Shown here: positions 34,049-44,009 of the stretch, piece after piece
How positions within the stretch are numbered: position 1 is the first letter of the stretch
Layout of the letters: each line of letters begins with the position of its first letter
Source of the DNA: Desulfuromonas versatilis
GTDB lineage: Bacteria; Desulfobacterota; Desulfuromonadia; Desulfuromonadales; NIT-T3
Length of the DNA stretch: 64,000 nucleotides
Direction: 5' to 3'
Assembly: GCF_019704135.1 (NCBI RefSeq)
Contig: NZ_AP024355.1
Location: 2,412,001-2,476,000, forward strand
Notes under the pieces: model-generated
What the model saw: only the letters and a program-made list of their open reading frames with translations
Databases searched by the model: none
Told to the model about the DNA's origin: nothing
Made by a program: the position numbers and the translations under genes

Positions 34049-34708
34049 CTATTCCTTCTCCCAGCCAAATTTGCCCACCAGGGGAACGAAGCGGCAATCG
34101 AGAAGATTCTCTTCGTGATACTCTTTGGCGGCGGTGCGGGTGACCCGCTTGAGGATCTGGCTGCCAAATTCCCCGACGGGAATGACCAGGCGCCCCCCGA
34201 CCACGAGCTGATCGAGATACCTGGTCGGGATCGAGGGGGCTCCGGCGGTGACGATGATGGCGTCGAAGGGCGCCTCCTCCTCCCAACCGAAGGTTCCGTC
34301 CGTGACCTTGATGTTGATATTGTTCTGCCCGATGCCGTCGAGGATGCGGCGAGCCCGGCGGGCCAGGGAGGCAAACCGCTCAACCGAATAGACGCGGGAG
34401 GCGATCTGGTCGAGCACCGCGGCCTGGTAGCCGGATCCGGTGCCGATTTCGAGGACCCGCTCCCCCCCCTTCAAGGCCAACGCCTGGGTCATAAAGGCCA
34501 CCATGAAGGGCTGGGAGATGGTCTGTTTCTCCCCGATGGGCAGCGGAAAATCGCTGTAGGCCTGACTCTGCAGCGCCTCCTCGACAAACAGGTGGCGGGG
34601 AATTCTCTGCATGGCCTTGATCACCAGAGGATCGCTCACTCCGCGACCTTTGATCTGGCGTTCGACCATCTGCCGACGCGCTATGGAAAAATCAAGCATG
34701 TTAGTCAT
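34049..34708 (-). CDS. pcm: Protein-L-isoaspartate O-methyltransferase
   Basis: A 219-residue enzyme that repairs isoaspartyl damage in proteins with S-adenosylmethionine. The substrate-site block [17 protein letters not shown] and the SAM motif [15 protein letters not shown] are clear, and VTAGAPSIP follows. The start overlaps the surE stop by eight bases, giving translational coupling. Confidence 0.95.
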   Translation of the reverse strand: MTNMLDFSIARRQMVERQIKGRGVSDPLVIKAMQRIPRHLFVEEALQSQAYSDFPLPIGEKQTISQPFMVAFMTQALALKGGERVLEIGTGSGYQAAVLDQIASRVYSVERFASLARRARRILDGIGQNNINIKVTDGTFGWEEEAPFDAIIVTAGAPSIPTRYLDQLVVGGRLVIPVGEFGSQILKRVTRTAAKEYHEENLLDCRFVPLVGKFGWEKE

Positions 34709-35480
34709 CGCCGCCCGCGTCCGGCGCGGAAGCCCTCAGCTGGTCAAGTCCCCAACCTTCCAACTGGCTGAAGGAACGATAATTCGTCAAATCGAGATGC
34801 AGGGGGGTCACGGAGATGCAGCGGTCCTGGATGGCGCTGAAGTCGGTCCCCTCGATGTCTTTGAAGCCCAGGTCCCCCCCCCCGATCCAGTAATACTTGC
34901 GTCCTCTCGGGTCGATATTCTCCACCACGACGTCACCGTAGACTCGCTTTCCCTGGCGGGTCAAACGCACCCCTGCGGGTCTGCCGGGAGGCACATTGAC
35001 GTTGAGAAAGGTATCGGGCGGCAGTTGGCGATCCTGGACCAGGCGCCCCAAACTGAGGGCGAAATCGGCAGCGGGGAGAAAATCGGCTTTGCTAAAGGAA
35101 TCTCCGGCGAGCGACACGGCAAAGGCGGGGACGCCCATCAAAGTAGCTTCGAAAGCTGCGGCAACGGTTCCGGAGTAGGTAATGTCGTCGCCCAGGTTCC
35201 CTCCGCGGTTGATGCCGGAGACCACCAGGTCGGGTCGAACGGAGAGCAGGCCGTGGATCCCGAGGTTTACGCAGTCGGTGGGGGTACCGTCGATGGCGAA
35301 GAAACCGGGGCGGACCTCTTCGGCCCTGAGTGGGGAATGCAGGGTCAGGGAGTGGCCGACGGCACTGCGCTCCCGGTCGGGGGCGACCACGACCACCTCG
35401 CCGAGATCATTCAGTCTCTCGGCAAGAACCTGGATGCCCGGAGAGAGGATCCCGTCGTCATTGGTTACCAGTATCAGCAA
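34701..35480 (-). CDS. surE: 5'/3'-nucleotidase SurE
   Basis: A 259-residue survival protein, a metal-dependent nucleoside-monophosphate phosphatase. It opens [13 protein letters not shown] with the metal-binding Asp pair and contains [22 protein letters not shown], the SurE signature. It overlaps pcm and sits in the surE-pcm-nlpD-rpoS stress cluster. Confidence 0.95.
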   Translation of the reverse strand: MLILVTNDDGILSPGIQVLAERLNDLGEVVVVAPDRERSAVGHSLTLHSPLRAEEVRPGFFAIDGTPTDCVNLGIHGLLSVRPDLVVSGINRGGNLGDDITYSGTVAAAFEATLMGVPAFAVSLAGDSFSKADFLPAADFALSLGRLVQDRQLPPDTFLNVNVPPGRPAGVRLTRQGKRVYGDVVVENIDPRGRKYYWIGGGDLGFKDIEGTDFSAIQDRCISVTPLHLDLTNYRSFSQLEGWGLDQLRASAPDAGGDD

Positions 35481-35514
35481 GTATTCCTCGACTAAACCTG
35501 CCGTGGAGGGGGAG

Positions 35515-35886
35515 TCAGTCTGGTTTGCCTGAAGTGGACAGAGAGTCCCTGAGTCGCTTCAGATCCTCCCGCAACTCAGCCAACGCCTGCTGTTGGGGCG
35601 TTTGCGCAAGGGGAAGACTCATCTGGGAAATATTGACTGGACCGTCTTCGCGGAGCTTTTTCCTGGCTCCAGCGATGGTGAAACCCTGCCGGTAGAGCAA
35701 GTCCTTGAGATACAGAACCAGCTCGATGTCCTTGCGCCGGTAAAGCCGTTGTTTGCTCTGGCTCTTGGCTGGCCGGAAAACGCCGAACTCCGATTCCCAG
35801 TAGCGCAAAACGTGCGGCTTGATGCCGGTAAGTTCGGCTACTTCGCCAATCTTGAAATAGAGCTTGTCGGGAATCTCGATGTCCAT
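35515..35886 (-). CDS. MerR-family transcriptional regulator
   Basis: A 123-residue DNA-binding protein. The MerR winged helix reads [46 protein letters not shown], followed by a short coiled-coil tail. No effector domain or metal-binding Cys is present. It follows ihfA by about 34 bp, an arrangement often seen after pheT-ihfA. ATG 35886 is preferred, but GTG 35898 is possible, as neither has a strong ribosome site. The target is unknown. Confidence 0.88.
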   Translation of the reverse strand: MDIEIPDKLYFKIGEVAELTGIKPHVLRYWESEFGVFRPAKSQSKQRLYRRKDIELVLYLKDLLYRQGFTIAGARKKLREDGPVNISQMSLPLAQTPQQQALAELREDLKRLRDSLSTSGKPD

Positions 35887-35919
35887 GCCCCACGCCACAG
35901 AGCCGGGACGGGAGGAAGG

Positions 35920-36201
35920 TTATTCCCCCCCGTTGATAGCTGCCTTAAGGACCTGACTGGGCTTGAAGGTGAGGATTTTCCGCGAACTGATTTCGATTTC
36001 ATCGCCGGTCTGCGGATTGCGACCACGCCGGGTGGCTTTGTCCTTGACCACGAAATTGCCGAAACCGGCGATCTTGATCTTTTCCCCCTTCTCGAGGTTA
36101 TCTTTCATCAGGTCGAAGACTGTTTCAACGATTTCGGCGGATTCCTTTTTGGAGAATCCGGTTTTCAGGTACACATTTTCGATAAGATCCGCCTTCGTCA
36201 T
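35920..36201 (-). CDS. ihfA: Integration host factor subunit alpha
   Basis: A 93-residue HU/IHF-fold protein: MTKADLIENVYLKTGFSKKESAEIVE, GFGNF, and the arm motif RRGRNPQTGDEI. The pheS-pheT-ihfA order identifies it as the alpha subunit. IHF bends DNA and commonly helps sigma-54 activators such as the one at 9815. ATG 36201 follows GGAGG; the frame upstream is open but not family-like. Confidence 0.93.
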   Translation of the reverse strand: MTKADLIENVYLKTGFSKKESAEIVETVFDLMKDNLEKGEKIKIAGFGNFVVKDKATRRGRNPQTGDEIEISSRKILTFKPSQVLKAAINGGE

Positions 36202-36283
36202 ATAGCCTCCACTTCCCGTAGTGCACAGGTCCTTGAATTTGCTGGTTTTATACCACAGGAAAATACAGTTATCAACCTGTTTT

Positions 36284-38698
36284 TCAACGTATTTCCGCAT
36301 TCAGTTCGCGACAGAGGGTTGCCACGATCCTGCCGTGAGCGGCCTGAATTTCCTCGTCGGTAAAGGTCTTCTCCAGGGACCGATAGCGCACCCGGATGGC
36401 CATGCTCTTTTTCCCCTCCGGGATCCCCTTGCCCCGGTAGACATCAAAAAGCACAACATTTTCAATATGTTTGCTCTTGACACCCTGAATCTTCTCGAAC
36501 AGATCCGCGGCACTTACGCTTTCATCGACGAGCAGCGCGGTGTCTCGATAAACATCCGGAAATTTTGAAATCTGGCTGAACCCGGGGTGAGACTGGGCCA
36601 GCGAAAATACCATTTCCAGGTCGAGGTCGGCCAGGTAGACCGGGGATTCGATTTCAAAATTCCCCAGCACCCGCGGATGCACCTCCCCCAGGGTGCCGAG
36701 GATTTTATCCCCAACGCGCAGGGTGCAGGACTTGCCCGGGTGCAAAAAGGGTTCGCTGCGGCTGCTGTCGAAGACCAGGCTGCCGACGCGGAATTGTTCG
36801 AGCAGCGATTCGATGACCCCTTTCAAATCGTAGAAATCTACCGTCTGGCCGTTTTGGGCCCACCCCTCGGGTTCGCGCCGGCCGCACATGGCCGCTACCA
36901 GGCGGGCCTTTTCCCGGGGAAGTTCCTCCTGGGGATCGACACAGAAAACCGGGCGCACCTCGACCAGGCGCAAATCGAGCGAGCGGTAGGCGAGATTGCC
37001 GGCCACGGTTTCCAGAACGCTCGGCACCAGCGTGGTGCGCATGACCGACTGTTCCTCGGTCAAGGGGTTGAGGATTTTAACCATCTGCCGTCGCGGGTCC
37101 TGGCCGTCGAGACCGATCCGTTCCAGCGCCGCGGGAGCGATGAACGAATAATTGATGACCTCGGAAAAACCCACTTTGACCATGTGGTCACGGGCGGATT
37201 TCACCTGCCGCTGGTGCTCAGGCAGCAGGTGGCAGAGGCTGCGTCCGACGGGCATGGTTACCGGAATCCGGTCGTAGCCGCCGAGCCGCGCCACTTCCTC
37301 GATCAGGTCGATCTCCCGCTCCAGGTCCGGGCGAAAGGAGGGGACGGTCACGTACAGGGCACCATCCTCGCGGTCGATGGCCAGTTCGCAGCCCAACCCG
37401 ATAGAGCGCAGCATCTGCTTGATGTCCAGGGCGTCGATCTTAAGGCCGAGCACCTCACTGGCCTTTCTGGCGGTGATGGTCAAGCGGCGCTCCGCCAACA
37501 CGCTGGGATAGACGTCGATGGCCCCCCGGGCAATGGTCCCCCCGGCCAGCTCGGCGATCAACGCCGCGGCGCGGTCCAGCGCAACCCGGGCCATGTTGAC
37601 GTCGGCCCCGCGCTCGAAGCGGTGAGAAGATTCGGTATGGATCCCCAGTCTTTTGCTGGTTCTCCGGATGGTCGCAGGATTGAAATAGGCGGCTTCGAGC
37701 AGGATATCGACCGAGTCGGGCTGAACTTCGGAATTCTGCCCCCCCATGATCCCGGCCAGGGCGACCGGGCCCTCGGCGTCGCAGATGGTCAGGTCACCCG
37801 CTTCCAGCACGTGCTGCTTGTCGTCCAGGGTAGTGAATGCCTCCCCCTCCCCGGCCCGACGAACGACTATCCGTCCTCCGCGCAGCAGGTTGTAATCGAA
37901 GGCATGCAGCGGATGGCCCAACTCCATGAGCACGAAATTGGTCACATCCACCACGTTGTTGATGGAACGCATCCCCACGGTCTGCAGTTTGCGAACCATC
38001 CATTCCGGCGAGGGTCCGATCTTGACTCCCCGGATCAACCGGGCGGAATAACGCGGACAGAGACCGGGTTCGTCCACCGTCACGGAGCTCTGCCCGCGGA
38101 TGTCGTCGCCGTTCTCCACCAGCTCGAATTTGGGCAGGCCAAGGGGGGCGCCGACCATGGCCGCCACCTCCCGGGCAACGCCCACCACGCTCAGGCAATC
38201 CGGGCGATTGGGAGTCAGGCCGATTTCGTAGCGCACGTCCTTCAGGCCGAGCGCGGCCATCACCGGCTTACCGAGGGCAAGGCCCGGCGGCAGGATCATG
38301 ATTCCTTCCGATTCCTCGGCGAGACCCAACTCCTTTTCGGAGCAGAGCATACCCATGGACTCCTGGCCGCGAATCTTGGATTTCTTGATCTTAAAGTCGC
38401 CGGGAAGAACCGAACCGACCTGGGCGAAGGCCACCAAATCCCCGGCCCTGTGGTTTTTTGCGCCACAGACCACCTGCACGGTATCGGTGCCGGTCTCAAC
38501 GCGGCAGACGGTCAGCCGGTCCGCATCGGGATGGCTGTCGACGGCGGCGAGCCTGGCAACGATAACGCTGTCGAGCCCGTCCCCGAGCTTTTCCATGGCG
38601 TCGACCTCGAGCCCAGCCATGGTCAGCCGATGGGAAAGCTCCTCGGGGCTGAGATCGAAATCAACAAATTCCTTGAGCCAGTTATAGGTAACGATCAT
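36284..38698 (-). CDS. pheT: Phenylalanyl-tRNA synthetase beta subunit
   Basis: An 804-residue subunit of the expected length. It carries the N-terminal tRNA-binding EMAP-like domain (about residues 40-150), B3/B4 editing domain, B5 domain and the C-terminal ferredoxin-fold anticodon-binding domain (FPDVYRDTALLVDE... FRSL-type end). It charges tRNA-Phe together with PheS as an alpha2-beta2 enzyme. It follows pheS by 60 bp. Confidence 0.96.
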   Translation of the reverse strand: MIVTYNWLKEFVDFDLSPEELSHRLTMAGLEVDAMEKLGDGLDSVIVARLAAVDSHPDADRLTVCRVETGTDTVQVVCGAKNHRAGDLVAFAQVGSVLPGDFKIKKSKIRGQESMGMLCSEKELGLAEESEGIMILPPGLALGKPVMAALGLKDVRYEIGLTPNRPDCLSVVGVAREVAAMVGAPLGLPKFELVENGDDIRGQSSVTVDEPGLCPRYSARLIRGVKIGPSPEWMVRKLQTVGMRSINNVVDVTNFVLMELGHPLHAFDYNLLRGGRIVVRRAGEGEAFTTLDDKQHVLEAGDLTICDAEGPVALAGIMGGQNSEVQPDSVDILLEAAYFNPATIRRTSKRLGIHTESSHRFERGADVNMARVALDRAAALIAELAGGTIARGAIDVYPSVLAERRLTITARKASEVLGLKIDALDIKQMLRSIGLGCELAIDREDGALYVTVPSFRPDLEREIDLIEEVARLGGYDRIPVTMPVGRSLCHLLPEHQRQVKSARDHMVKVGFSEVINYSFIAPAALERIGLDGQDPRRQMVKILNPLTEEQSVMRTTLVPSVLETVAGNLAYRSLDLRLVEVRPVFCVDPQEELPREKARLVAAMCGRREPEGWAQNGQTVDFYDLKGVIESLLEQFRVGSLVFDSSRSEPFLHPGKSCTLRVGDKILGTLGEVHPRVLGNFEIESPVYLADLDLEMVFSLAQSHPGFSQISKFPDVYRDTALLVDESVSAADLFEKIQGVKSKHIENVVLFDVYRGKGIPEGKKSMAIRVRYRSLEKTFTDEEIQAAHGRIVATLCRELNAEIR

Positions 38699-38758
38699 CG
38701 GTTCAGATCCTTGGTTATCAAATAGTTGCCAACTGCCCTTCTATAAGGGAAAAACCGC

Positions 38759-39775
38759 TCAGAACTGCTTCAGGAACCGCAGGTCGTTGGCAAAGAACAG
38801 ACGCAGGTCATTGACACCGTATTTCAGCATGGCAATTCTCTCCAGACCCATCCCGAAAGCGAAACCTGAGTAGACCTCGGGGTCGTAATTCACGGATTTG
38901 AAGACCTCGGGGTCGATCATGCCGCTGCCGAGAATTTCCAGCCAGCCGGAATTCTTGCACACCCGGCACCCGGAACCTCCGCAGATGACGCACTGGATAT
39001 CGACTTCGGCGCTGGGTTCGGTGAAGGGAAAGAAGGACGGCCGGAAGCGGACCCCGACCCCCTTGCCGAAAAACTGGGTCACGAAGGTGGTCAGAACGCC
39101 CTTGAGATCGCCGAAGGTAACGTGGCGGTCGACCAGAAAGCCCTCAATCTGGTGGAACATGGGGCTGTGGGTGAGGTCCGAGTCGCGCCGATAGACGGTG
39201 CCGGGCGCGATCACCCGTACCGGCGGCGCCTGGCGCAGCATGGTGCGGATCTGCACGGGCGAGGTATGGGTGCGCAGCACCACATCGTCGGAAACGTAGA
39301 AGGTGTCCTGCATGTCCCGGGCAGGATGATCCTTGGGGATGTTGAGGGCTTCGAAATTGTAGAAATCCTTCTCCACTTCCGGCCCCTCGGCTACCCCGAA
39401 CCCGAGAGAGGCGAAAATCTCGGTTATCTGCTCGGCGACCAGGGTGATCGGATGTTTCGACCCCAGCGCCCCATGACGCCCGGGCAGGGTTACATCGATC
39501 TTTTCTTCCTCAAGACGGCGGCGCAGGTCGCTTTCCTGAACGACCTCGAGCCGGGTCTGAAAGAGGGATTCAATCTGCTCCTTGACCCGGTTGGCAAGCG
39601 CACCGACAACCGGCCGCTCGTCAGCGGAAAGTGCGCCCATCTCCTTCATGATCCGGGTCAGCTCCCCTTTTTTGCCAAGGAATCGTACCTTGATCTCCTG
39701 CAGCGCGGGTTCACTGCCTGCCGCTTCCAGGGCAGCCAGAGCGTCCTGCAACATCGCTTCAAGTCGTTGCTTCAT
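38759..39775 (-). CDS. pheS: Phenylalanyl-tRNA synthetase alpha subunit
   Basis: A 338-residue class II synthetase subunit. The N-terminal coiled coil ([20 protein letters not shown]) is followed by motif 2 ([20 protein letters not shown]) and motif 3 ([17 protein letters not shown]). The Gly-rich [20 protein letters not shown] has four Cys, as in many bacterial PheS. ATG 39775 matches the family start; the frame is open upstream without support. The upstream region to 40000 shows no obvious Phe-rich leader peptide. Confidence 0.95.
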   Translation of the reverse strand: MKQRLEAMLQDALAALEAAGSEPALQEIKVRFLGKKGELTRIMKEMGALSADERPVVGALANRVKEQIESLFQTRLEVVQESDLRRRLEEEKIDVTLPGRHGALGSKHPITLVAEQITEIFASLGFGVAEGPEVEKDFYNFEALNIPKDHPARDMQDTFYVSDDVVLRTHTSPVQIRTMLRQAPPVRVIAPGTVYRRDSDLTHSPMFHQIEGFLVDRHVTFGDLKGVLTTFVTQFFGKGVGVRFRPSFFPFTEPSAEVDIQCVICGGSGCRVCKNSGWLEILGSGMIDPEVFKSVNYDPEVYSGFAFGMGLERIAMLKYGVNDLRLFFANDLRFLKQF

Positions 39776-40000
39776 TTGCAATCCCAGGTGTGTATGGTTT
39801 GACTTCCATCCCCGCAAAGCCATGACGGAGGCAATGTCCAACCTCCCCGAATAACAGGGGGCGGATGGCCCGGATTCGGGACGTCGGGCTGTCAGGTATT
39901 GATCCTGGAGGCACGGGGAGAGTTGGGATAGTCGGGTGTAGAGAAGTATCGGGGCAGGTCCGCCCAATCGGTCCCGCCCCTCCGTCCACCGCAAAAAAAA

Positions 40001-40025
40001 AGAGATGAGGGAGGCCCTCATCTCT
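40001..40025 (-). terminator. Terminator after rplT
   Basis: An 11-bp perfect stem, AGAGATGAGGG with CCCTCATCTCT, has a 3-base loop and is flanked by A- and T-runs that extend it. It lies 14 bp beyond the rplT stop and separates the thrS-infC-rpmI-rplT unit from pheST. Confidence 0.9.
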
Positions 40026-40038
40026 TTTTTTCAGAGTC

Positions 40039-40395
40039 TCACTGCAACTGGGCCTTGGCCTTGGCGACAATGGCACTGAATCCGGTGGGATCGGTGACCG
40101 CAAGCTGTGCCAGGATTTTCCGATCCAGCCCGATTTCGGCCTGCTTCAGCCCGAAAACCAACCGGCTGTAGGAGAGGCCGTTTTCGCGGGCGGCTGCATT
40201 GATCCTCGCGATCCACAGCGCCCGGAAATCCCGCTTTTTGACCCGGCGATCGCGGAACGCGTAATTCAGCGCTCTGTCGACGGCCTCGGTGGCGCTGCGA
40301 AACAGTTTGCTGCGCGCCCCACGATAACCTTTGGCGAGCTTTAGAACCTTGTTGCGTCTGCGTCTCGCTTTTACTCCACGTTTTGCTCTCGGCAT
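40039..40395 (-). CDS. rplT: 50S ribosomal protein L20
   Basis: A 118-residue, highly basic protein ([24 protein letters not shown]). It binds 23S rRNA early in 50S assembly and in enterics represses its own operon. It is the last gene of the infC-rpmI-rplT unit. Confidence 0.97.
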   Translation of the reverse strand: MPRAKRGVKARRRRNKVLKLAKGYRGARSKLFRSATEAVDRALNYAFRDRRVKKRDFRALWIARINAAARENGLSYSRLVFGLKQAEIGLDRKILAQLAVTDPTGFSAIVAKAKAQLQ

Positions 40396-40508
40396 TTTTT
40401 GCTCCTTCTGTGTTCAAAATAAACGGCATCACTGCCGTTGCCGGATCTGAAGGGGGAGACAAGTGTCCCCTCAGTTCACGGACTTAAAGCCGAGCCGGAA
40501 CTCTCGCC

Positions 40509-40706
40509 CTAGAGATAGGGGATCAACCGGCTGATATTCTTGTGATCGCGCGCATCGACGACGGTGGACTGGCGCAGGTCGCGCTTGCGCTTGGTGCTCT
40601 TCTTGGTCAGAATGTGGCTGGTAAAAGCCTTGTTGCGGCGGATTTTGCCGGTTCCGGTCTTGCGGAAACGCTTTGCAGCGCCGCGGTTGGTTTTGATTTT
40701 GGGCAT
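40509..40706 (-). CDS. rpmI: 50S ribosomal protein L35
   Basis: A 65-residue protein ([31 protein letters not shown]) with the standard length and sequence of L35. It lies between infC and rplT as in most bacteria. Confidence 0.97.
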   Translation of the reverse strand: MPKIKTNRGAAKRFRKTGTGKIRRNKAFTSHILTKKSTKRKRDLRQSTVVDARDHKNISRLIPYL

Positions 40707-40779
40707 GACCCATCTCCTTCCGGGTGGTTATTTGATTTCGTTTTCGACTCGGCGGGAATTCCCGCACGGCCGCAACGGT

Positions 40780-41295
40780 CTATTTCTTACTGGGGGCAAT
40801 CACCATGTGCATGAACCGGCCCTGCATGCGGGGCATCGATTCGACCTGGCCGAGGTCCTTGACCTCTTCGGCGACCTTTTCGAGCAGGTTCCTGCCGAAC
40901 TCGGGGTGAGTGACTTCGCGGCCGCGGAACATGACGGTGACCTTAACCTTGTTCCCTTCCTCGAGGAAGCGCCGAGCGTGCTTGACCTTGAACTGGAAGT
41001 CATGCTCCTCGGTCTTCGGGCGCATCTTGACTTCCTTCAATTCGACCTTGGCTGTCTTTTTCCGGGCCTCCGCGGCACGCTTGCTGGCCATGTACTTGTA
41101 CTTGCCATAGTCCATGATCCGGCATACCGGAGGCGTTGCCCCCGGGGAGACTTCCACCAGGTCGAGGCCGCGTTCAGCCGCGGCAGCCAGCGCGTCCTCC
41201 AGACGCAGGATGCCAAGCTGCCCGCCCTCGTCGTCGATGACGCGAACTTCCCGGGCGCGAATGGCGCGATTGACGTTGGTCTCTTGCTTAGCTAT
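40780..41295 (-). CDS. infC: Translation initiation factor IF-3 (AUA start codon)
   Basis: A 171-residue IF-3: N-domain NVNRAIRAREVRVIDDEGGQLGIL, PPVCRIMDYGKYKY linker, and C-domain KHARRFLEEGNKVKVTVMFRGRE. It binds the 30S subunit and rejects non-canonical start codons. The sequence before the conserved region reads AGGAGGTGGCACC-ATA, so the only well-placed start is ATA at 41295, with the Shine-Dalgarno 6-7 bases before it. The in-frame ATG at 41325 lies inside thrS, upstream of the ribosome site. infC in E. coli uses AUU for autoregulation, so a rare start fits. Confidence 0.93.
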   Translation of the reverse strand: MAKQETNVNRAIRAREVRVIDDEGGQLGILRLEDALAAAAERGLDLVEVSPGATPPVCRIMDYGKYKYMASKRAAEARKKTAKVELKEVKMRPKTEEHDFQFKVKHARRFLEEGNKVKVTVMFRGREVTHPEFGRNLLEKVAEEVKDLGQVESMPRMQGRFMHMVIAPSKK

Positions 41296-41306
41296 GGTGC
41301 CACCTC

Positions 41307-43223
41307 CTAGTGGTATTGCCTGCACTCTTCCTGAACGAAGCGGACGAACTCGGCAGGCGTCATTGGGTCAAGGGTCTTGCCGTTGCGGAAGCGCGGGGCC
41401 ACCGTCCCGTCGGCCATTTCCTTGTCCCCGACAACAAGCATATACGGGACCTTTTCCACCTGAGCCTCGCGGATCTTGAATCCGAGTTTCTCATTGCGGA
41501 GGTCCTTCTGCACACGAACACCCTCGGCCCGCAGCGCGCTGTAAACCTTTTCTGCGTACTCGGCCTGATTGTCCGTCACGTTTACCACGACGGCTTGCAC
41601 GGGCGAGAGCCAGAGCGGGAAGTTGCCTGCGAAATGCTCGATCAGCACCCCGACAAAGCGCTCAATGGCCCCGAGGATCACTCGATGCACCATGACCGGA
41701 CGGTGCCGCTCCCCGTCACGCCCTACGTAGGTGAGATCAAAACGCTCGGGCAGGGTAAAATCGCACTGGATTGTAGCACATTGCCACCTTCTGTCAAGCG
41801 CGTCCTTCAGCTTGATATCGATCTTCGGCCCGTAAAAGGCGCCGTCCCCCTCGTTGATTTCATAGGGGAGCCCCGAGTCGTTCAGGGCGCTCATCAGGGC
41901 ACCGGTGGCACGCTCCCAGTCGGCGTCGCTGCCGATGGACTTCTCCGGGCGGGTGGAAATCTCCATTTCGTATTCGAAGCCGAAGATCCCCATGACGTCC
42001 TGGACAAAACGCAGCACTCCCTTGATCTCGGCGTCGAGCTGTTCGGGCATGCAGAGAATATGGGCATCATCCTGGGTAAAGCCGCGCACCCGCAGCAGGC
42101 CATGCAGCACGCCGGACTTTTCATGCCGATGCACCGTACCCAACTCGAAGTACCGCAGGGGAAGATCCCGATAGGAGCGCATCTGCGACTTATAGATGAG
42201 CATATGGGCCAGGCAGTTCATCGGCTTGATGCCGAAGCTCTGTCCTTCGACCTCGGTGAAGTACATGTTTTCCCGGTAGTTTTCGTAATGCCCGGAAGTC
42301 TTCCAGAGGTCGGTGCGCAGGATCTGCGGCCCCATGACGATATCGTAGCCGCGCTTGAGGTGCTCGCGGCGCTCGAAATCCTCGAGCAGGGTACGCAGCA
42401 AAGCCCCTTTGGGATGCCAGATTACCAGGCCCGGCCCGGCTTCCTCATTGAACGAGAACAGGTCGAGTTCGCGCCCGAGGCGGCGATGGTCGCGCTTTTT
42501 GGCCTCTTCGAGCCTGAGCAGATAGGCCCGAAGCTCTTTTTTGTCCGGAAAGGCGGTGGCGTAGATGCGCTGCAGCATGGCATTGCGCTCATCGCCCCGC
42601 CAGTAGGCCCCGGCCACGCTGATCAGCTTGAAGGCCTTGAGATGCCGTGTGCTGGGCAGATGCGGACCGCGGCAGAGATCGACAAAATCTCCCTGCCGAT
42701 AGAGGGAGACGGTTTCGTTGGGAAGGTCCTCGATCAACTGGACCTTGAAAGCCTCACCCATGTCCCTGAACAGCTGGATGGCGCTGTCCCGGCTCATCTC
42801 CTCGCGGACGATGGGCAGGTCCTGTTCGGCGAGCTCACTCATTTTTTGTTCGATGCTGTCGAACTCTTCGGGAGTGAAGGTGTGCTTTTCGCTGAAGAAA
42901 TCGTAATAGAAACCAGTCTCGATGGCCGGACCGATGGTCACCTGGACCTGGTCACCGTAGAGAGACTTGACCGCATGGGCCATCAAGTGGGCGGCCGAAT
43001 GCCGGTAGACCTCGAGGCCGAGCGGCGTACCAAGAGTGACAAGCTCGAGCTTCGAATCGACGTTGAGAGGGGTGTTGGCGTCGACCAGGCGTCCGTCGAC
43101 CTTGGCGGCAACGGTATCCCTGGCCAGCCTCTCGCCAATGGAGCGGGCCACGTCGAGCGGGGTGCTCCCCACGGGAAACTCCCTGCGAGATCCATCCGGC
43201 AATGTCACATGAACCTGGTCCAT
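41307..43223 (-). CDS. thrS: Threonyl-tRNA synthetase
   Basis: A 638-residue class II synthetase. It has an N-terminal TGS domain ([23 protein letters not shown]), an editing domain ([11 protein letters not shown] with HxxxH), a catalytic core and a C-terminal anticodon domain. GGAGAG precedes ATG 43223. infC begins 11 bp after its stop. A hairpin terminator for tRNA-Val lies just upstream, so thrS probably has its own promoter or is reached by read-through. Confidence 0.96.
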   Translation of the reverse strand: MDQVHVTLPDGSRREFPVGSTPLDVARSIGERLARDTVAAKVDGRLVDANTPLNVDSKLELVTLGTPLGLEVYRHSAAHLMAHAVKSLYGDQVQVTIGPAIETGFYYDFFSEKHTFTPEEFDSIEQKMSELAEQDLPIVREEMSRDSAIQLFRDMGEAFKVQLIEDLPNETVSLYRQGDFVDLCRGPHLPSTRHLKAFKLISVAGAYWRGDERNAMLQRIYATAFPDKKELRAYLLRLEEAKKRDHRRLGRELDLFSFNEEAGPGLVIWHPKGALLRTLLEDFERREHLKRGYDIVMGPQILRTDLWKTSGHYENYRENMYFTEVEGQSFGIKPMNCLAHMLIYKSQMRSYRDLPLRYFELGTVHRHEKSGVLHGLLRVRGFTQDDAHILCMPEQLDAEIKGVLRFVQDVMGIFGFEYEMEISTRPEKSIGSDADWERATGALMSALNDSGLPYEINEGDGAFYGPKIDIKLKDALDRRWQCATIQCDFTLPERFDLTYVGRDGERHRPVMVHRVILGAIERFVGVLIEHFAGNFPLWLSPVQAVVVNVTDNQAEYAEKVYSALRAEGVRVQKDLRNEKLGFKIREAQVEKVPYMLVVGDKEMADGTVAPRFRNGKTLDPMTPAEFVRFVQEECRQYH

Positions 43224-43244
43224 ACTGCTCTCCGCGAATGAAAA

Positions 43245-43264
43245 GAGGCATCCGGGGATGCCTC
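43245..43264 (-). terminator. Hairpin between tRNA-Val and thrS
   Basis: GAGGCATCC and GGATGCCTC form a 9-bp inverted repeat separated by two bases. On the minus strand TTTTC follows. It would end the tRNA-Val transcript 32 bp after the tRNA, or act as an attenuator in the thrS leader. Confidence 0.7.
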
Positions 43265-43295
43265 ATTCTTCTGCTGACGGTTGTCGCGATTTAAA

Positions 43296-43370
<75 letters not shown>

Positions 43371-43471
43371 ACAACCGAAACGCCGACAACATTTATCAAA
43401 AGACCCCGAGAGATGTCAAGCACTTTGTTTTGCAGATCAATTTTTGCCGGTTTTGTTTCAGGCTTCAGGTT

Positions 43472-44005
43472 TCAGGTCTCACCTCCCGATTGTTCGAACC
43501 TGAGCAATTGCTCTTTTGAGGCGATGCCAGCCCCGCCCGAGTAGCCGACCATCTTGCCTGCGCTGCCAAGCACCCGGTGGCAGGGAACAATGATCGGAAA
43601 AGGGTTGCGGGCCATGACTCCGCCTACGGCTCGCGCCGCCCGAGGGCTGCCGGCCAGGGAGGCAAGCTCGGCATAACTCAGAGTCTGGCCGAAGGGGACC
43701 TCGCGCAGGGCTTGCAGGACACGAACCGCAAAGGGGCTCAGCCCCCGAAAATCCAGGGGCAGGTCGAAACTCCTGGAGCGCCCCCCGAAATAGCCGGCCA
43801 GTTGGGCTATGGCCAGCTCGAGCAGCGCATTGTCCTGCAGCAGGGCATCAGGGTAAGCTTGCCGCAGATGCGCCAGCACCTGCTGCTTCTGGCGATGGAA
43901 GAAAACCTCCACCAGCCCCGCCCTGCCCGCCGCCAGGCCCAGCCAGCCCACCGGCGAAAACCAGAGGCGACACCTGGCGCCGTCGACCTCGACTTTCCTG
44001 TTCAC
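43472..44005 (-). CDS. ogt: Methylated-DNA--protein-cysteine S-methyltransferase (Ogt/MGMT family)
   Basis: A 177-residue suicide DNA-repair protein that removes methyl groups from O6-methylguanine. The acceptor cysteine is C142 in IVPCHRV, and VPFGQTLSYAELA is the DNA-binding helix region. There is no Ada regulatory domain. GTG 44005 follows GAGGTG. It lies 4 bp downstream of murJ, so they are probably cotranscribed. Confidence 0.92.
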   Translation of the reverse strand: MNRKVEVDGARCRLWFSPVGWLGLAAGRAGLVEVFFHRQKQQVLAHLRQAYPDALLQDNALLELAIAQLAGYFGGRSRSFDLPLDFRGLSPFAVRVLQALREVPFGQTLSYAELASLAGSPRAARAVGGVMARNPFPIIVPCHRVLGSAGKMVGYSGGAGIASKEQLLRFEQSGGET

Positions 44006-44009
44006 CGTT

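Noticed and set aside
36587-38725. 712-codon plus-strand frame
   Set aside because: Antisense to pheT, a clear essential gene.
39776-40000. Possible Phe leader-peptide attenuator before pheS
   Set aside because: No Phe-run leader peptide with a following terminator pair was found; the only hairpin is the rplT terminator.
41310-43241. 643-codon plus-strand frame
   Set aside because: Antisense to thrS; no similarity to a protein family.
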